64,000 bases of DNA, taken from NCBI RefSeq assembly GCF_024129355.1, contig NZ_JAMXXP010000012.1, forward strand, positions 1 through 64,000, written 5' to 3'. Each line of letters begins with the position of its first letter. The stretch's first letter is position 1. Below the pieces are notes generated by a model. The model did not search any database, was not told the origin of the DNA, and worked only from the letters and a program-made list of their open reading frames with translations. Origin of the DNA: Acinetobacter lwoffii. GTDB taxonomy: Bacteria; Pseudomonadota; Gammaproteobacteria; Pseudomonadales; Moraxellaceae. The translations under genes and the position numbers were made by a program. Positions 18,660-28,083 of the stretch are shown here, in pieces.

Positions 18660-19040
18660 TTAGCAAGCTCTACCGGTATAGCGGATGGCTTGAACAATTT
18701 CATCTTTTAGGTCAAACCAGATTTGGCATTTCATCTCAATGTTATAACCACCATTTGAGGGCATCGGCATTGGTGCGCCGATTGGAATGCTCTGACTAAT
18801 ATTCGGCGTTCCCATTGGAATATTCATATCCCGAAAAATAGTGTAGCTGAGAAATTCTGTGGTTTGAATCGGTTGCTGGGAGGTCTTGAATCCAATGGCA
18901 CGAAGATCAAGCTGGCTACGAACCTGTGCGGCAGTTTGACCTACATAAGGTTGTAGAGACTGATGCAGATGCTGATTGCCGCCGGTAGCGCATGCAACGA
19001 GAAACAAGCTGGAAAGTAGGGATAAGCATTTCATATTCAT
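18660..19040 (-). CDS. Putative lipoprotein, paralogue of the neighbouring gene
   Basis: A 126-residue lipoprotein with signal SLFLVAC (Cys17). It shows the same plan as its neighbour: PYVGQTAAQVRSQLDLRAIGF, a Pro/Met-rich middle, GGYNIEMKCQIWFDLKD and a last motif TGRAC ending on Cys. The YVGQ...LDLRxxG pattern suggests an outer-membrane lipoprotein with a small alpha/beta domain, but no named family is certain. It is transcribed in the same direction as infA upstream, with a terminator between. Confidence 0.75.
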   Translation of the reverse strand: MNMKCLSLLSSLFLVACATGGNQHLHQSLQPYVGQTAAQVRSQLDLRAIGFKTSQQPIQTTEFLSYTIFRDMNIPMGTPNISQSIPIGAPMPMPSNGGYNIEMKCQIWFDLKDEIVQAIRYTGRAC

Positions 19041-19134
19041 TGTTTTTATACATGTTATTTTTAATTCAATGAATAGTCGTGAATTTATAAGGCTGTGTCA
19101 AATTATTTTATTGATTGATAAATAATTCAAGTAA

Positions 19135-19160
19135 TAAAAAAGCCACTAAAAGTGGCTTTT
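19135..19160 (-). terminator. Intrinsic terminator of infA
   Basis: AGCCACT / AGTGGCT stem with a 3-base loop. Read on the minus strand it runs into six Ts. It begins 15 bases past the infA stop codon. Confidence 0.85.
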
Positions 19161-19174
19161 GCTTGCGCTAAAAC

Positions 19175-19396
19175 TTAGCGTGCACGATATGTGATACGAC
19201 CTTTAGTCAAATCATAAGGTGTCATTTCAACCTTCACACTGTCGCCAGTTAAAATACGGATATAGTGTTTACGCATTTTACCAGAGATGTGGGCAATCAC
19301 TTCGTGACCGTTCTCTAAACGTACACGGAACATAGTATTAGGAAGCGTCTCGGTGACAACGCCTTCGAACTCGATGAGTTCCTCTTTATTGGCCAT
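19175..19396 (-). CDS. infA: Translation initiation factor IF-1
   Basis: A 73-residue OB-fold protein that binds the ribosomal A site during initiation. The sequence [22 protein letters not shown] and [20 protein letters not shown] is the IF-1 pattern almost unchanged. AGGTAGGCT precedes the ATG. Length and sequence are normal. Confidence 0.97.
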   Translation of the reverse strand: MANKEELIEFEGVVTETLPNTMFRVRLENGHEVIAHISGKMRKHYIRILTGDSVKVEMTPYDLTKGRITYRAR

Positions 19397-19627
19397 AGCC
19401 TACCTGAATGAATAAATTGGAAAGGCGCAAATTATAGTCAATTTTTTTGCAAAATACAAGACGAAACGGGCGTTAGACTGATCATCTGCCAGTAAAATAG
19501 GCGAACTGTCACGATAATTTTTTTAACTAAAAAGACACCTGTTTCTGTTGTCAGTTTGGTCAATCACAGTTAATCTAAAATTAATCTTTTTAAGTATAAA
19601 TGAAGTACATACAAGGAAGGCTTTTGA

Positions 19628-20635
19628 GTGAGTCAGCTAACGGATGCATCAGTCGTATTGCGTTTAGGCTATCAGGCGATTCGTCGTGCGGGGTTGCCAA
19701 CAGAAGAACTTTTGACCAAAGCAGGAGTGGCTTTAAATCAGGTGGAAGCCAATGACCGTACCCCGCTGAGTGCCCAATATGCCTTTTGGGTGGCGGCAGA
19801 GGAAGTCAGCAAGGACCCGGACATTGGATTGCATCTGGGTGAGCACCTGCCACTTTATCGTGGTCAGGTCATTGAACACCTGTTTGTTTCATCTGAAAAT
19901 TTTGGTGAGGGACTGAAACGTGCTTTGGCTTATCAGCGACTGATCAGCGATGCCTTTGCTGCCAAATTGGTGATTGAAGATGACCGCTGCTATTTAACCA
20001 ATGGTGAACAGCCTTTTGCTGAGAGTCTGGTCAATCGTCATTTTACTGAATGTGCTATGTCAGGTGTACTGCGTTTCTTTAAATTTATTACCGAAGGGCG
20101 TTTTGAGCCGATTTATATCGATTTTAATTTTTATAAAGGGGCACCTGATGATGAATACTTCCGGGTTTATGAGTGTCCGGTCAGTCTAGGTCAGAAAGAA
20201 ACTCGTTTGTATTTCGATCCGACTATCCTGGAATATCCGCTGTGGCAGGCTGAACCTGAGCTGTTGCAGCTGCATGAGCAACTGGCCATTGAAAAGCTAC
20301 AGGAACTGGCAAGATATGATCTGGTCGGTGAAGTACGTCGTGCAATCGGCTCTACTTTGGAGAGTGGCGAAACCACGCTAGAAACTGTGGCAGCCCAGCT
20401 GAACATCACGCCACGCCGTTTGAGAACACAACTGAGTGAGGCACATACCAGCTTTCAGCAGATTCTCTCGGATTATCGCTGTCGTCTGGCCAAGCGTTTG
20501 CTGGCGAGTACCAATGAGAGCGTCGAGCGGATTGTCTATCTGACCGGTTTTTCCGAGCCAAGTACCTTCTATCGTGCCTTTAAACGCTGGACCAATGAAA
20601 CGCCGGTGGAATATCGGAAGCGCAAGCAGCGTTAA
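19628..20635 (+). CDS. AraC family transcriptional regulator
   Basis: A 335-residue regulator. The N-terminal two-thirds match the arabinose-binding-like domain of the OruR/ArgR-type AraC subgroup (about residues 20-210). The C-terminal 100 residues form the double helix-turn-helix (LETVAAQLNITPRRLRTQL and the FSEPSTFYRAFKRWTNETPVEYR block). It starts with GTG at 19628, chosen because AAGGAAGG lies seven bases upstream and no ATG is suitably placed. The target genes are not apparent from the neighbourhood. Confidence 0.88.
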   Translation: MSQLTDASVVLRLGYQAIRRAGLPTEELLTKAGVALNQVEANDRTPLSAQYAFWVAAEEVSKDPDIGLHLGEHLPLYRGQVIEHLFVSSENFGEGLKRALAYQRLISDAFAAKLVIEDDRCYLTNGEQPFAESLVNRHFTECAMSGVLRFFKFITEGRFEPIYIDFNFYKGAPDDEYFRVYECPVSLGQKETRLYFDPTILEYPLWQAEPELLQLHEQLAIEKLQELARYDLVGEVRRAIGSTLESGETTLETVAAQLNITPRRLRTQLSEAHTSFQQILSDYRCRLAKRLLASTNESVERIVYLTGFSEPSTFYRAFKRWTNETPVEYRKRKQR

Positions 20636-20638
20636 AAA

Positions 20639-20702
20639 TCCCTCCTAACCTCTCTTTAAAAAAGGGAGGAATTCCCCTCCTTTTAGGAGGGGTTAGGGGA
20701 GG
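20639..20702. repeat. Palindromic intergenic repeat, copy A
   Basis: Outer arms CCTCCTAACC and GGTTAGGGGAGG surround an inner hairpin CCCCTCC (20674-20680) / GGAGGGG (20686-20692). The element starts four bases after the AraC stop. Related CCCTCTCC/GGAGAGGG elements occur at 53516-53551 and three times at 63552-63701, so this is a dispersed family. It may also end transcription between the convergent AraC and truA genes. Confidence 0.75.
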
Positions 20703-20726
20703 TAAATATTCTAAAAAATTTAAAAA

Positions 20727-21524
20727 CTATTCCGGCATATTCAGCCAGTGCGGACCTAAGGGTAATTCAGGTAATTCAAACTGCACCGGATAATCAGCAT
20801 GAATAAAATACAAACCATCTGCTGGCGCAGTCACACCAGCAGCTTTACGGTCTTCTGCCGCGAAAATATTATCAATATGATCGGCAGCATACATGCCCTG
20901 ACCAATTTCCAATAAACATCCCATGATATTGCGCACCATATGGTGCAGAAAGCCATCGGCCTGAATATCCAGTACCAGATACTGACCATGCTGAATCAAG
21001 CGGCAATGGCTGACATGACGAACGGGCTGATTGGACTGACAGGCTGCGGCGCGGAAGCTTTCAAAGTTATGCGTGCCTTCAAACTTTTTCGCGGCGTATA
21101 TCATCTGTTCAACATCAAGCGGTGCATAGACATGGGTGACCTGTTTATGCAGCAATGCCGGGCGCACAGGGTGGTTATAGACCACATATCGGTAGCGGCG
21201 CGCCTGTGCCTTAAAACGGGCATGGAAGCTGTGATCCATTTCTTTGATCCACTGAATCGAGATGTCTTTAGGGAGTTGGCTATTGCAGCCCATTAGCCAG
21301 CCACGTTCAGAACGCACGGCATCCGTATCAAAATGCGCCACCATATTGGTCGCATGTACCCCGGCATCCGTGCGGCCGGCACCATGCAGGCTAATCGGTT
21401 GATCGGCAACTTTGCTCAGGACCTTTTCAATGGTTTCCTGTACGCTTGCAACTCCCGGCTGTTGAGTCTGCCATCCCCGATAATGCATCCCACAAAACTC
21501 AATTCCCACCGCAAAACGCTGCAT
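20727..21524 (-). CDS. truA: tRNA pseudouridine(38-40) synthase TruA
   Basis: A 265-residue enzyme that makes pseudouridine in the tRNA anticodon stem-loop. The catalytic Asp lies in GAGRTDAGVHA (about residue 53), and YRYVVYN, ADGFLHHMVRNI are family blocks. The length is normal. Its place next to fimV and asd on the same strand matches the pseudomonad order asd-fimV-truA, except that an asparaginase gene is inserted here. Confidence 0.95.
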   Translation of the reverse strand: MQRFAVGIEFCGMHYRGWQTQQPGVASVQETIEKVLSKVADQPISLHGAGRTDAGVHATNMVAHFDTDAVRSERGWLMGCNSQLPKDISIQWIKEMDHSFHARFKAQARRYRYVVYNHPVRPALLHKQVTHVYAPLDVEQMIYAAKKFEGTHNFESFRAAACQSNQPVRHVSHCRLIQHGQYLVLDIQADGFLHHMVRNIMGCLLEIGQGMYAADHIDNIFAAEDRKAAGVTAPADGLYFIHADYPVQFELPELPLGPHWLNMPE

Positions 21525-21539
21525 AATGACCTCAAAACC

Positions 21540-22508
21540 TTATTGATCGTACCAATGACGATGCCATTGCTCTACAGTGTCGTATTGTAAATACATTTTC
21601 AGGGCTTTTGCATACAGATCCGCATGTCCATAACTTTCATTCAGCAAAATTTTGCAGTGATTCACCCATTCGGCAATGGCATAGCGCTGATCCGTCGCAC
21701 CAAAAGGCACTTGGGTGGTTAAGACGCAAATACAGCCCTGCTCATAGAGTTGATCAATGAGCGCAATCATGGCGTCATTGACCGCCAGGTTGCCAGTGCC
21801 AAAACCTTGCAGAAATAAAAAATGTGGTGGTCGAGCCAATAGGTTGTTCAGGTTATTCAGCTGCTGGGTCAGATCAACTGGCTGCATCATGATGCTCATG
21901 CAGTTGAATTCAGTCGCTTTCGTAATATCTTCAGCTTTGATCTGATAACACGCTTGACTGGTTTGGATTGCAATATTGGCCTCAAGACCGGAAAAGGCAT
22001 TTAACTCAGTAGTATGCTGTTTCAGTGCAGTTTGCGCATGTAGCAGCTGATGATGGAATGCCAGATAGACCCCAGCGCTACATTCGCTGACGGAATCTAG
22101 TGCAAATTTCAGGTTATCTAGGGCATCACTAAATTCACGCTGTTCATTGCCTTGAGCATTCAGCAGCGGATATTGGCTACCGGTCAGTACCACATGCGCC
22201 GAGTTTCCAATAAAATGTGCCAGTACTGCACTGGCATAACTCAGCGTATCTGTACCGTGAATAATCACAAAATGCTGGATCTGCCGCGATTGCAATTGCT
22301 GAATAAACTGTACCAGTTGCAACCAGTCGGTTGCTGTACAGGCACTACTGTCCTTAATGGCGGGTGCATGATGGCATTCGACGAAATACTGCTCTGCAAG
22401 TATCTGTTCGAGCTTTGGAATAAATAAATCAGCAGGCATCGGTGCAAGAGGATCTCCCACGCAGCCGAATGTGCCACCCATATAAATTAATGCAATATTT
22501 TTTATCAT
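21540..22508 (-). CDS. Asparaginase/glutaminase family protein
   Basis: A 322-residue amidohydrolase of the bacterial L-asparaginase family. The first nucleophile motif is in YMGGTFG near residue 12 and the second catalytic block is VIIHGTDTLSYASAVL at about residue 80. There is no signal peptide, so it resembles the cytoplasmic type I enzyme. The ATG at 22508 is needed for the first beta strand, but it has no Shine-Dalgarno and directly follows the T-run of a terminator hairpin. The stop lies 15 bases before the truA start. Confidence 0.82.
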   Translation of the reverse strand: MIKNIALIYMGGTFGCVGDPLAPMPADLFIPKLEQILAEQYFVECHHAPAIKDSSACTATDWLQLVQFIQQLQSRQIQHFVIIHGTDTLSYASAVLAHFIGNSAHVVLTGSQYPLLNAQGNEQREFSDALDNLKFALDSVSECSAGVYLAFHHQLLHAQTALKQHTTELNAFSGLEANIAIQTSQACYQIKAEDITKATEFNCMSIMMQPVDLTQQLNNLNNLLARPPHFLFLQGFGTGNLAVNDAMIALIDQLYEQGCICVLTTQVPFGATDQRYAIAEWVNHCKILLNESYGHADLYAKALKMYLQYDTVEQWHRHWYDQ

Positions 22509-22537
22509 AAAAAAAGCAGCCAATTATTGACTGCTTT
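22509..22537 (-). terminator. Terminator hairpin abutting the asparaginase start codon
   Basis: GCAGCCAAT and ATTGACTGC form a stem with one mismatch. On the minus strand the hairpin is followed by seven Ts and then at once by the ATG of the asparaginase gene. It should end transcripts of the FimV C-terminal gene, which stops 18 bases before. Confidence 0.75.
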
Positions 22538-22555
22538 AGTGTAAATCGAAATGCA

Positions 22556-23872
22556 TCAAGATGCGATTTGATTCAGTAATTGCTCTGCGCGTTGCTGTTG
22601 TTCAGGAGTATATTCAGCTTCTCGCTCGGCAATGATTTCACGGGCAGCGGCGTAGGCACCGAGTTGAATATATTGCTGGGCAAGATCAAGATTGAGACTT
22701 GCTTCATTAACATCCAGTAATTCGGGGAAAGATTGTACGAGTGGATCATGCTGGTCTACGGCTGCCTGAGCTGGCGTAGCAGGGAGATCGAAACTCATCA
22801 CTGTTGCAGCAGGCGCTTCTGGCGTGGTTTCCAAATGATCTAATTTGAAATCCATGCCTGATAGATTGGTTTGTGGCGCTGATTCTGCCACAGGTGCTGC
22901 AGCTGTCAAGCTAGACAGATCAAACTCAGTCGCTGGCACCGCAGTTTTTTCAGCTGCTGGTACAGGTGTGTCAAGTGAGAATGAAAAATTTAGAGGCTTG
23001 ATTTCCTCAGTCACAGTTGGCGCTGTTTCTACTGGAGCAGGCTGTTCCAAATCCAGTTTAAAGTCTAAGACAGGTGCCGTTTCTGTTACTGCTGTAGTTT
23101 GAATATCTGTAGATGTACTCTGAAATTCAAAATTTACAGAAGGAGCAGCAGGTATAGGAGCCTCTTCAGCTTTTGGTGTTTCTACTGGGGTAGTCTTTGG
23201 TTCAAAATTAAATTCAAGTGGTTGAATATCTGCTACAGGTTCTGCAATAGGGGCGGGCTTGTTTGATTGAAAGTCCTGCTGCAATTGTTCAAATGCTAGT
23301 TCATTTGAAGGGGCCGGTGCAACCAGATCGGCAAAAGCATCTGAAGTTGAAGTAGCTTCCTGCGCAGAAGAAGTTTTAGGCTGGGCACTTGGGAAATCAA
23401 TGGTATCTTGTACAGCAGATGAAGATTGTTCGAATTCACGCTGTTTTGCTTCAGCTTGCGCCAGAATCTCATCTAAATGCAAAGAACGGATATGGTTGAG
23501 CAGCTGTGAAATCGCAAACTCATCTTTTTGTAAGATGTGAATATCCAATAACAGCAGATAGAGTTCATGCTGGGAATTATCCCGATTCAGTGCCTGGTTA
23601 ATCTGTGCTTCGGCCGCAAAAAAATTACGTTCCTGAATTAGGCCTTCAATTTTCTTGCGTGTTTCTGCCGATAATGGTGTTGCTGATTTTTTTGTGACCC
23701 CGACTGGCTCCACTACCTTGGTTCTTTGTGGAGCAGCTTTTGACGCAGAACCAGTTTTTTTCGCTTTTACCGTTTTAGTTTTTGCTTTATCTGATTCTTG
23801 AGCATCTTGTCGTTTTTTAAAGACAATTAATACGATGATCAATATCACTAATGGAATCACATAAATCAGCAT
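22556..23872 (-). CDS. FimV cytoplasmic half (membrane anchor, TPR-type C-terminal domain)
   Basis: A 438-residue protein equal to the C-terminal half of FimV, the polar hub that supports type IV pili and twitching. Residues 3-18 form one membrane span followed by KKRQ, giving N-out/C-in topology. Residues 70-130 form a helical repeat region, a long acidic Pro/Ala/Thr-rich linker follows, and residues 390-438 match the conserved FimV C-terminal domain (LDLAQQYIQLGAYAAAREII). It has its own ribosome-binding site AAGGGG seven bases before the ATG. The periplasmic half is a separate gene 66 bases upstream in the same frame. Confidence 0.82.
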   Translation of the reverse strand: MLIYVIPLVILIIVLIVFKKRQDAQESDKAKTKTVKAKKTGSASKAAPQRTKVVEPVGVTKKSATPLSAETRKKIEGLIQERNFFAAEAQINQALNRDNSQHELYLLLLDIHILQKDEFAISQLLNHIRSLHLDEILAQAEAKQREFEQSSSAVQDTIDFPSAQPKTSSAQEATSTSDAFADLVAPAPSNELAFEQLQQDFQSNKPAPIAEPVADIQPLEFNFEPKTTPVETPKAEEAPIPAAPSVNFEFQSTSTDIQTTAVTETAPVLDFKLDLEQPAPVETAPTVTEEIKPLNFSFSLDTPVPAAEKTAVPATEFDLSSLTAAAPVAESAPQTNLSGMDFKLDHLETTPEAPAATVMSFDLPATPAQAAVDQHDPLVQSFPELLDVNEASLNLDLAQQYIQLGAYAAAREIIAEREAEYTPEQQQRAEQLLNQIAS

Positions 23873-23938
23873 GTTTTACCCCTTGGGGATAGAGTAGTTT
23901 AAGTTCGCCTATCCCAATAAATCGTCATGTGTAACTTT

Positions 23939-25504
23939 TTAATTAATTGGCTTCTTATCTGCTTGTTGGGCTTTGAGCTGTTGTTGTAGCTGGGCCAGAC
24001 GCGCATTTAATAACTGAATTCTGTGATCCTTCTGATTGAGTGCCAATTCTAATTCAGTTACGTTTCTCTGTAATTTAACGGTTTTTTCTCGGGCTGTCAT
24101 AACTTTTAATGACCATTCCTTTGATGTTTGATTGCGTTCTGTGTTCTGGTTTGCAGAAACTTGCCCGGAATCGCGCTGGTTCTCAGCCACTAGGCTCATT
24201 TCTGCCTGATTCAAACGGTATTTAGTTTTGCCAGAAGGCTTAGAAGGTCGCTCTGTCTGAGGTGCTGCAGAAACTTTAATGGGCGCAGGTGCAGGATGAG
24301 TTGTATTTAAGTTCAATGAAGCACCCTTGCGTAGACGATTGGCATTTCCTCCGATAAAGGCATGCTCATTGTGTTTTTTGATTTGCTGCATGACTTCATT
24401 GACCGGACGCTGCTGCTGTTCGGCAATTCGTGCTGCAATCCCCCACAGTGACTCATTGGATTGAACGACATAAGTAGGTTGAGTCTGATTCGGAGTTGCT
24501 TTGATTGGTGAAACTTTTGCAGTCACTGGAGCTGGAGTTTTCACCGGATTGGATGATCCAGTTGATTTTCTGGCTTGTTCCTCAGCAAATTTTTTCACCA
24601 ATGGATCACTGGAGGCGGTTTGATGATCAGAACGGGACTCTACAGCTTTCTGCACATCTACTTTATTTGGTACTGATGCGCTTTGATTTGCTGGCATCGT
24701 ACTAGCTGGTTTATCTGTAGTCGAGACTGCTGCAGGAGCCGGCGATGCAAGAGTTGCTTGTGAGGTCTTTACTGAATCTGAAAGCGCCGGTGCAGTTTTA
24801 ACTGGGGCTGGAGTATCGGGTGCAGTTACAGCCTCGCTTTTCAGTACAGGCGTAATCGCTTGAGCCTGAATCGCTGGAGTTGATGCCATTACAGCTGGCG
24901 CAAATGCAGTTTTTGGAATAGAAGTGTTCGATAATGTCGGTGGTGCTGTGCGTTGCAATGCCAACGGCTTTTCTAGAGCCGGTGGCTTATTTAAGGCTGT
25001 GGAGGCTGCCGTATTGTAATGGCTACTTACGGGTAAGTTGAGTGCAATATCTTTTTCACTGACGACGACAACTGGTGCAAGCGGACGTTCATTCTGTTTG
25101 AGACTAGCTTTTAATAAATCAGTTTTAGCTTGTAAGGGCGTACGGATATGTTGCAGACGTGCAGCATTGCCTTCCTTGATTTTGACAATAATATTCAGCT
25201 CGCGCTCTGTCATGGGGCGAGAAGAAGTAATAGTAATAACCCCGGTGCCATTATTGCTGCGCCGAGTAAAAAAGTTCAGATGACCAGGTGGCTGATGCGA
25301 TGCACCTATCGAGAGTAAATCTTCAGGTGAAGCCAGACTGACTTCAATCGGCAAATTGATATCAGACTGCCGAAAAGTCATTTCTGCGTAGAGTAATTCC
25401 CCAGGGGCAGACTGAATCTGAACCGGATCTACATTAATCGCATAAATATTTTGTGAAGCGACAATGGCTAAAATGGCAAGCTTTAATTTGTTATATACAG
25501 TCAT
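23939..25504 (-). CDS. fimV: FimV periplasmic half (LysM domain)
   Basis: A 521-residue exported protein. A signal peptide of about 22 residues ends in QNIYA. Residues 25-125 form the FimV N-terminal domain (SAPGELLYAEMTFRQSD..., RPMTERELNIIVKI). A Pro/Ala-rich spacer follows, then a LysM-like peptidoglycan-binding domain (YVVQSNESLWGIAARIAEQ, with a FimV-core GNANRLRKG), and a C-terminal coiled coil. It stops just where the membrane span of FimV should come. An ATG seven codons upstream (25525) is an alternative start; neither has a strong ribosome-binding site. Confidence 0.85.
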   Translation of the reverse strand: MTVYNKLKLAILAIVASQNIYAINVDPVQIQSAPGELLYAEMTFRQSDINLPIEVSLASPEDLLSIGASHQPPGHLNFFTRRSNNGTGVITITSSRPMTERELNIIVKIKEGNAARLQHIRTPLQAKTDLLKASLKQNERPLAPVVVVSEKDIALNLPVSSHYNTAASTALNKPPALEKPLALQRTAPPTLSNTSIPKTAFAPAVMASTPAIQAQAITPVLKSEAVTAPDTPAPVKTAPALSDSVKTSQATLASPAPAAVSTTDKPASTMPANQSASVPNKVDVQKAVESRSDHQTASSDPLVKKFAEEQARKSTGSSNPVKTPAPVTAKVSPIKATPNQTQPTYVVQSNESLWGIAARIAEQQQRPVNEVMQQIKKHNEHAFIGGNANRLRKGASLNLNTTHPAPAPIKVSAAPQTERPSKPSGKTKYRLNQAEMSLVAENQRDSGQVSANQNTERNQTSKEWSLKVMTAREKTVKLQRNVTELELALNQKDHRIQLLNARLAQLQQQLKAQQADKKPIN

Positions 25505-25594
25505 CTTAATCGTGAGCTCAGTCATTATCGCATAGCGAAAATTATAGATTAACGGGATGTTTGTTTTTTGTAAAATACTTACGCAATAGTTACA

Positions 25595-25622
25595 TAAAAA
25601 AGCCGATCAATAAAGATCGGCT
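25595..25622 (-). terminator. Intrinsic terminator of asd
   Basis: Perfect stem AGCCGATC / GATCGGCT with a 6-base loop. On the minus strand it is followed by five Ts. Confidence 0.88.
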
Positions 25623-25645
25623 GTGGGCTTTATATCCAAAGGATA

Positions 25646-26764
25646 TTAGGCATTTTTATAATCAATCAGAATACGCAGCATACGGCGTAACGGCTCGGCA
25701 GCGCCCCAAAGCAACTGGTCACCTACAGTGAACGCACCCAGATATTCTTTACCCATATTCAGCTTGCGCAGACGGCCGACTGGAACGCTTAAAGTACCTG
25801 TTACAGCAACAGGCGTCAGATCAGTCATGGATGCTTCACGAGTATTTGGAACCACTTTAGACCAGTCATTGGCACGTGCAATGATGTCTTCGATTTCATC
25901 CAAAGGTACATCTTTTTTCAATTTCAGGGTTAATGCCTGAGAGTGACAACGCATGGCACCAATACGCACGCAGTGACCATCAATTGGCACGATCTGCTGG
26001 TTGCCCAGAATCTTGTTGGTTTCAACCTGACCTTTCCATTCTTCTTTCGACTGGCCGCTTTCCAGTTGCTTGTCGATATAAGGAATGAGTGAACCAGCCA
26101 AAGGAACGCCAAAGTTTGCAGACGGGAAGCCTTCACCACGTTGTAATTCAGCAATTCTAGAGTCGATATCCAGAATTGGAGAACGCGGATCATCTAGCAA
26201 CTCTTTGGTATTGTTATATAAATAACCCATACCATTGATCAGTTCACGCATGTTTTGCGCGCCTGCACCTGAAGCGGCCTGATAGGTCATTGACGTTGCC
26301 CATTCCACCAGATTGTTCTGGAACAGACCGCCCAAGCCCATCAGCATCAAGGAAACTGTACAGTTACCACCGACAAAAGTCTTGGTGCCTTTAACCAAAC
26401 CATCTTTGATCACATGCATGTTGACCGGATCAAGTACGATGATGGCTTCATCATCCATACGTAAGGTTGATGCTGCATCAATCCAGTAACCGTTCCAGCC
26501 TTCAGCTTTCAATTTCGGGAAAACTTCAGAGGTATAGTCGCCACCTTGACAGGTAATAATGACATCCATTTGCTTCAGACTGTTAATGTCTGATGCATCC
26601 ATAAGTGCTGGGGCGGTCTTACCGCCAAATGCCGGCGCTTCACCGCCTGCATTACTGGTAGAGAAATAGAATGGCTCAAAATGAGCAAAATCATTCTCTT
26701 CAACCATACGTTGCATAAGGACGGAACCGACCATCCCGCGCCAACCGACCAGACCTACTTTCAT
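25646..26764 (-). CDS. asd: Aspartate-semialdehyde dehydrogenase
   Basis: A 372-residue enzyme reducing aspartyl phosphate to the semialdehyde, the branch point to lysine, diaminopimelate, threonine and methionine. The NADP-binding start [18 protein letters not shown], the catalytic Cys in [16 protein letters not shown] and the C-terminal RRMLRILI are typical of the gram-negative enzyme. A GAGG site precedes the ATG. The gene sits upstream of fimV, as in pseudomonads, but has its own terminator. Confidence 0.96.
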   Translation of the reverse strand: MKVGLVGWRGMVGSVLMQRMVEENDFAHFEPFYFSTSNAGGEAPAFGGKTAPALMDASDINSLKQMDVIITCQGGDYTSEVFPKLKAEGWNGYWIDAASTLRMDDEAIIVLDPVNMHVIKDGLVKGTKTFVGGNCTVSLMLMGLGGLFQNNLVEWATSMTYQAASGAGAQNMRELINGMGYLYNNTKELLDDPRSPILDIDSRIAELQRGEGFPSANFGVPLAGSLIPYIDKQLESGQSKEEWKGQVETNKILGNQQIVPIDGHCVRIGAMRCHSQALTLKLKKDVPLDEIEDIIARANDWSKVVPNTREASMTDLTPVAVTGTLSVPVGRLRKLNMGKEYLGAFTVGDQLLWGAAEPLRRMLRILIDYKNA

Positions 26765-26952
26765 GTCACTTTGCCTCGGTGCGTTAAAAAATCAAAAGGG
26801 ATTCGAGTGTACCAAAAAGGGACCCAACTGCAAGAGCTACACAATCAAAACATCAATATTCTTGAGAGAAATATCTGCTTTATGATACATACAAAATTGA
26901 TAACGTCATTTTTCTTTTAGAAAAAATAATAACTTAATTAAGAGCGCAGTTT

Positions 26953-28083
26953 ATGATATGGGCTATCCAAATTCTGGCAATCATTGTCATTTGGTTAAGT
27001 TTCTGGTCACTGATACCACGCGATGAATGGTGGATTCGGGGTGCGGATTTTCCACGATTACAAATTCTGGTATTGGGCTTTATCGCCTTTATTCTTTTTC
27101 TCCTGGTTGATCATCCCTGGAACTGGTTGAATCAGCTGCTTTTTATCGGTCTGATGGCAGCTTTGGCCTATCAGTTGAAAATGGTATTGCCCTATACCTT
27201 TATCTGGAAAAAACAGGTCAAGCAGGTCAAGCAGGATCAGCTGGATCCGCAACGTCAGATTTCCCTGGTCGTTTCCAATGTACTTACTACCAATACCAAA
27301 TATCATTTACTGATCGAGCAGATCCAGATTCATCAGCCAGATCTGGTTTTGACTCTGGAAACCGATCAAAACTGGCAAAATGCACTCTCGGTGATTGAAG
27401 CTGATTATCCTTATCGCGTGCCTGTGCCTTTGGATAATCTGTATGGCATGCATCTATATAGCAAGCTCGAACTGAGTGAAACTGAGGTTAAATTTATTCT
27501 GAGTGATGAAATTCCCTCCATTCATACCACGGTGATTTTACGCTCAGGACAACCGGTACAGCTCTACTGTCTGCATCCCAAACCACCCAGTCCGACCGAG
27601 GCCAAGGATTCTACCTTGCGTGATGCTGAACTGCTGATTGTCGGTGATCAGATTAAAGATCTGGATGAAAGCTGTATCGTCATGGGCGATCTGAATGACG
27701 TGGCCTGGTCACGTACCACACGCCTGTTTCAACGCATTAGTGGGCTGCTGGATCCGCGGGTAGGACGTCATTATGTGAATACTTTTCACGCAGATTATCC
27801 TTTTTTCCGCTGGTCGCTGGATCACGTCTTTCATAGTACCGATTTTGCCTTGGTACACATGGAGCGTTTACCGCATGTAGGTTCTGACCATTTTCCGGTC
27901 TTTCTGGTTTTACAAACCGGTCGGGTATTCGAGCATATTCAGGAAGAATTAGAACAAACTGATAAAGATGAGCAGGAAGCACAAAAAGCCATTGAAGAGG
28001 GCATTCAGAAAGCAGAGAAAGAGGAAAAAATAGTCACTGATGAAGTTGCCCTGGCTTATAAAGAAAGGGGCAAAATCTCATAG
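26953..28083 (+). CDS. Membrane-anchored endonuclease/exonuclease/phosphatase-fold protein
   Basis: A 376-residue protein. Three hydrophobic segments occupy residues 1-85. A soluble EEP domain follows from about residue 95: SLVVSNVLTTN, the Glu of LVLTLETDQ, the catalytic-type MGDLNDVAWS and the final GSDHFPVF. These give the Glu, Asp-Asn and Asp-His groups expected of an active metal-dependent phosphoesterase. The last 50 residues are charged and helical. DNA, nucleotide or lipid substrates are all possible. The gene stands alone. Confidence 0.82.
   Translation: MIWAIQILAIIVIWLSFWSLIPRDEWWIRGADFPRLQILVLGFIAFILFLLVDHPWNWLNQLLFIGLMAALAYQLKMVLPYTFIWKKQVKQVKQDQLDPQRQISLVVSNVLTTNTKYHLLIEQIQIHQPDLVLTLETDQNWQNALSVIEADYPYRVPVPLDNLYGMHLYSKLELSETEVKFILSDEIPSIHTTVILRSGQPVQLYCLHPKPPSPTEAKDSTLRDAELLIVGDQIKDLDESCIVMGDLNDVAWSRTTRLFQRISGLLDPRVGRHYVNTFHADYPFFRWSLDHVFHSTDFALVHMERLPHVGSDHFPVFLVLQTGRVFEHIQEELEQTDKDEQEAQKAIEEGIQKAEKEEKIVTDEVALAYKERGKIS

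Noticed and set aside
23873-23938. Frameshift as the cause of the split fimV
   Set aside because: Both parts are in the same frame and the junction has three stop codons and a good ribosome-binding site for the second part, so a single-base error cannot explain it.
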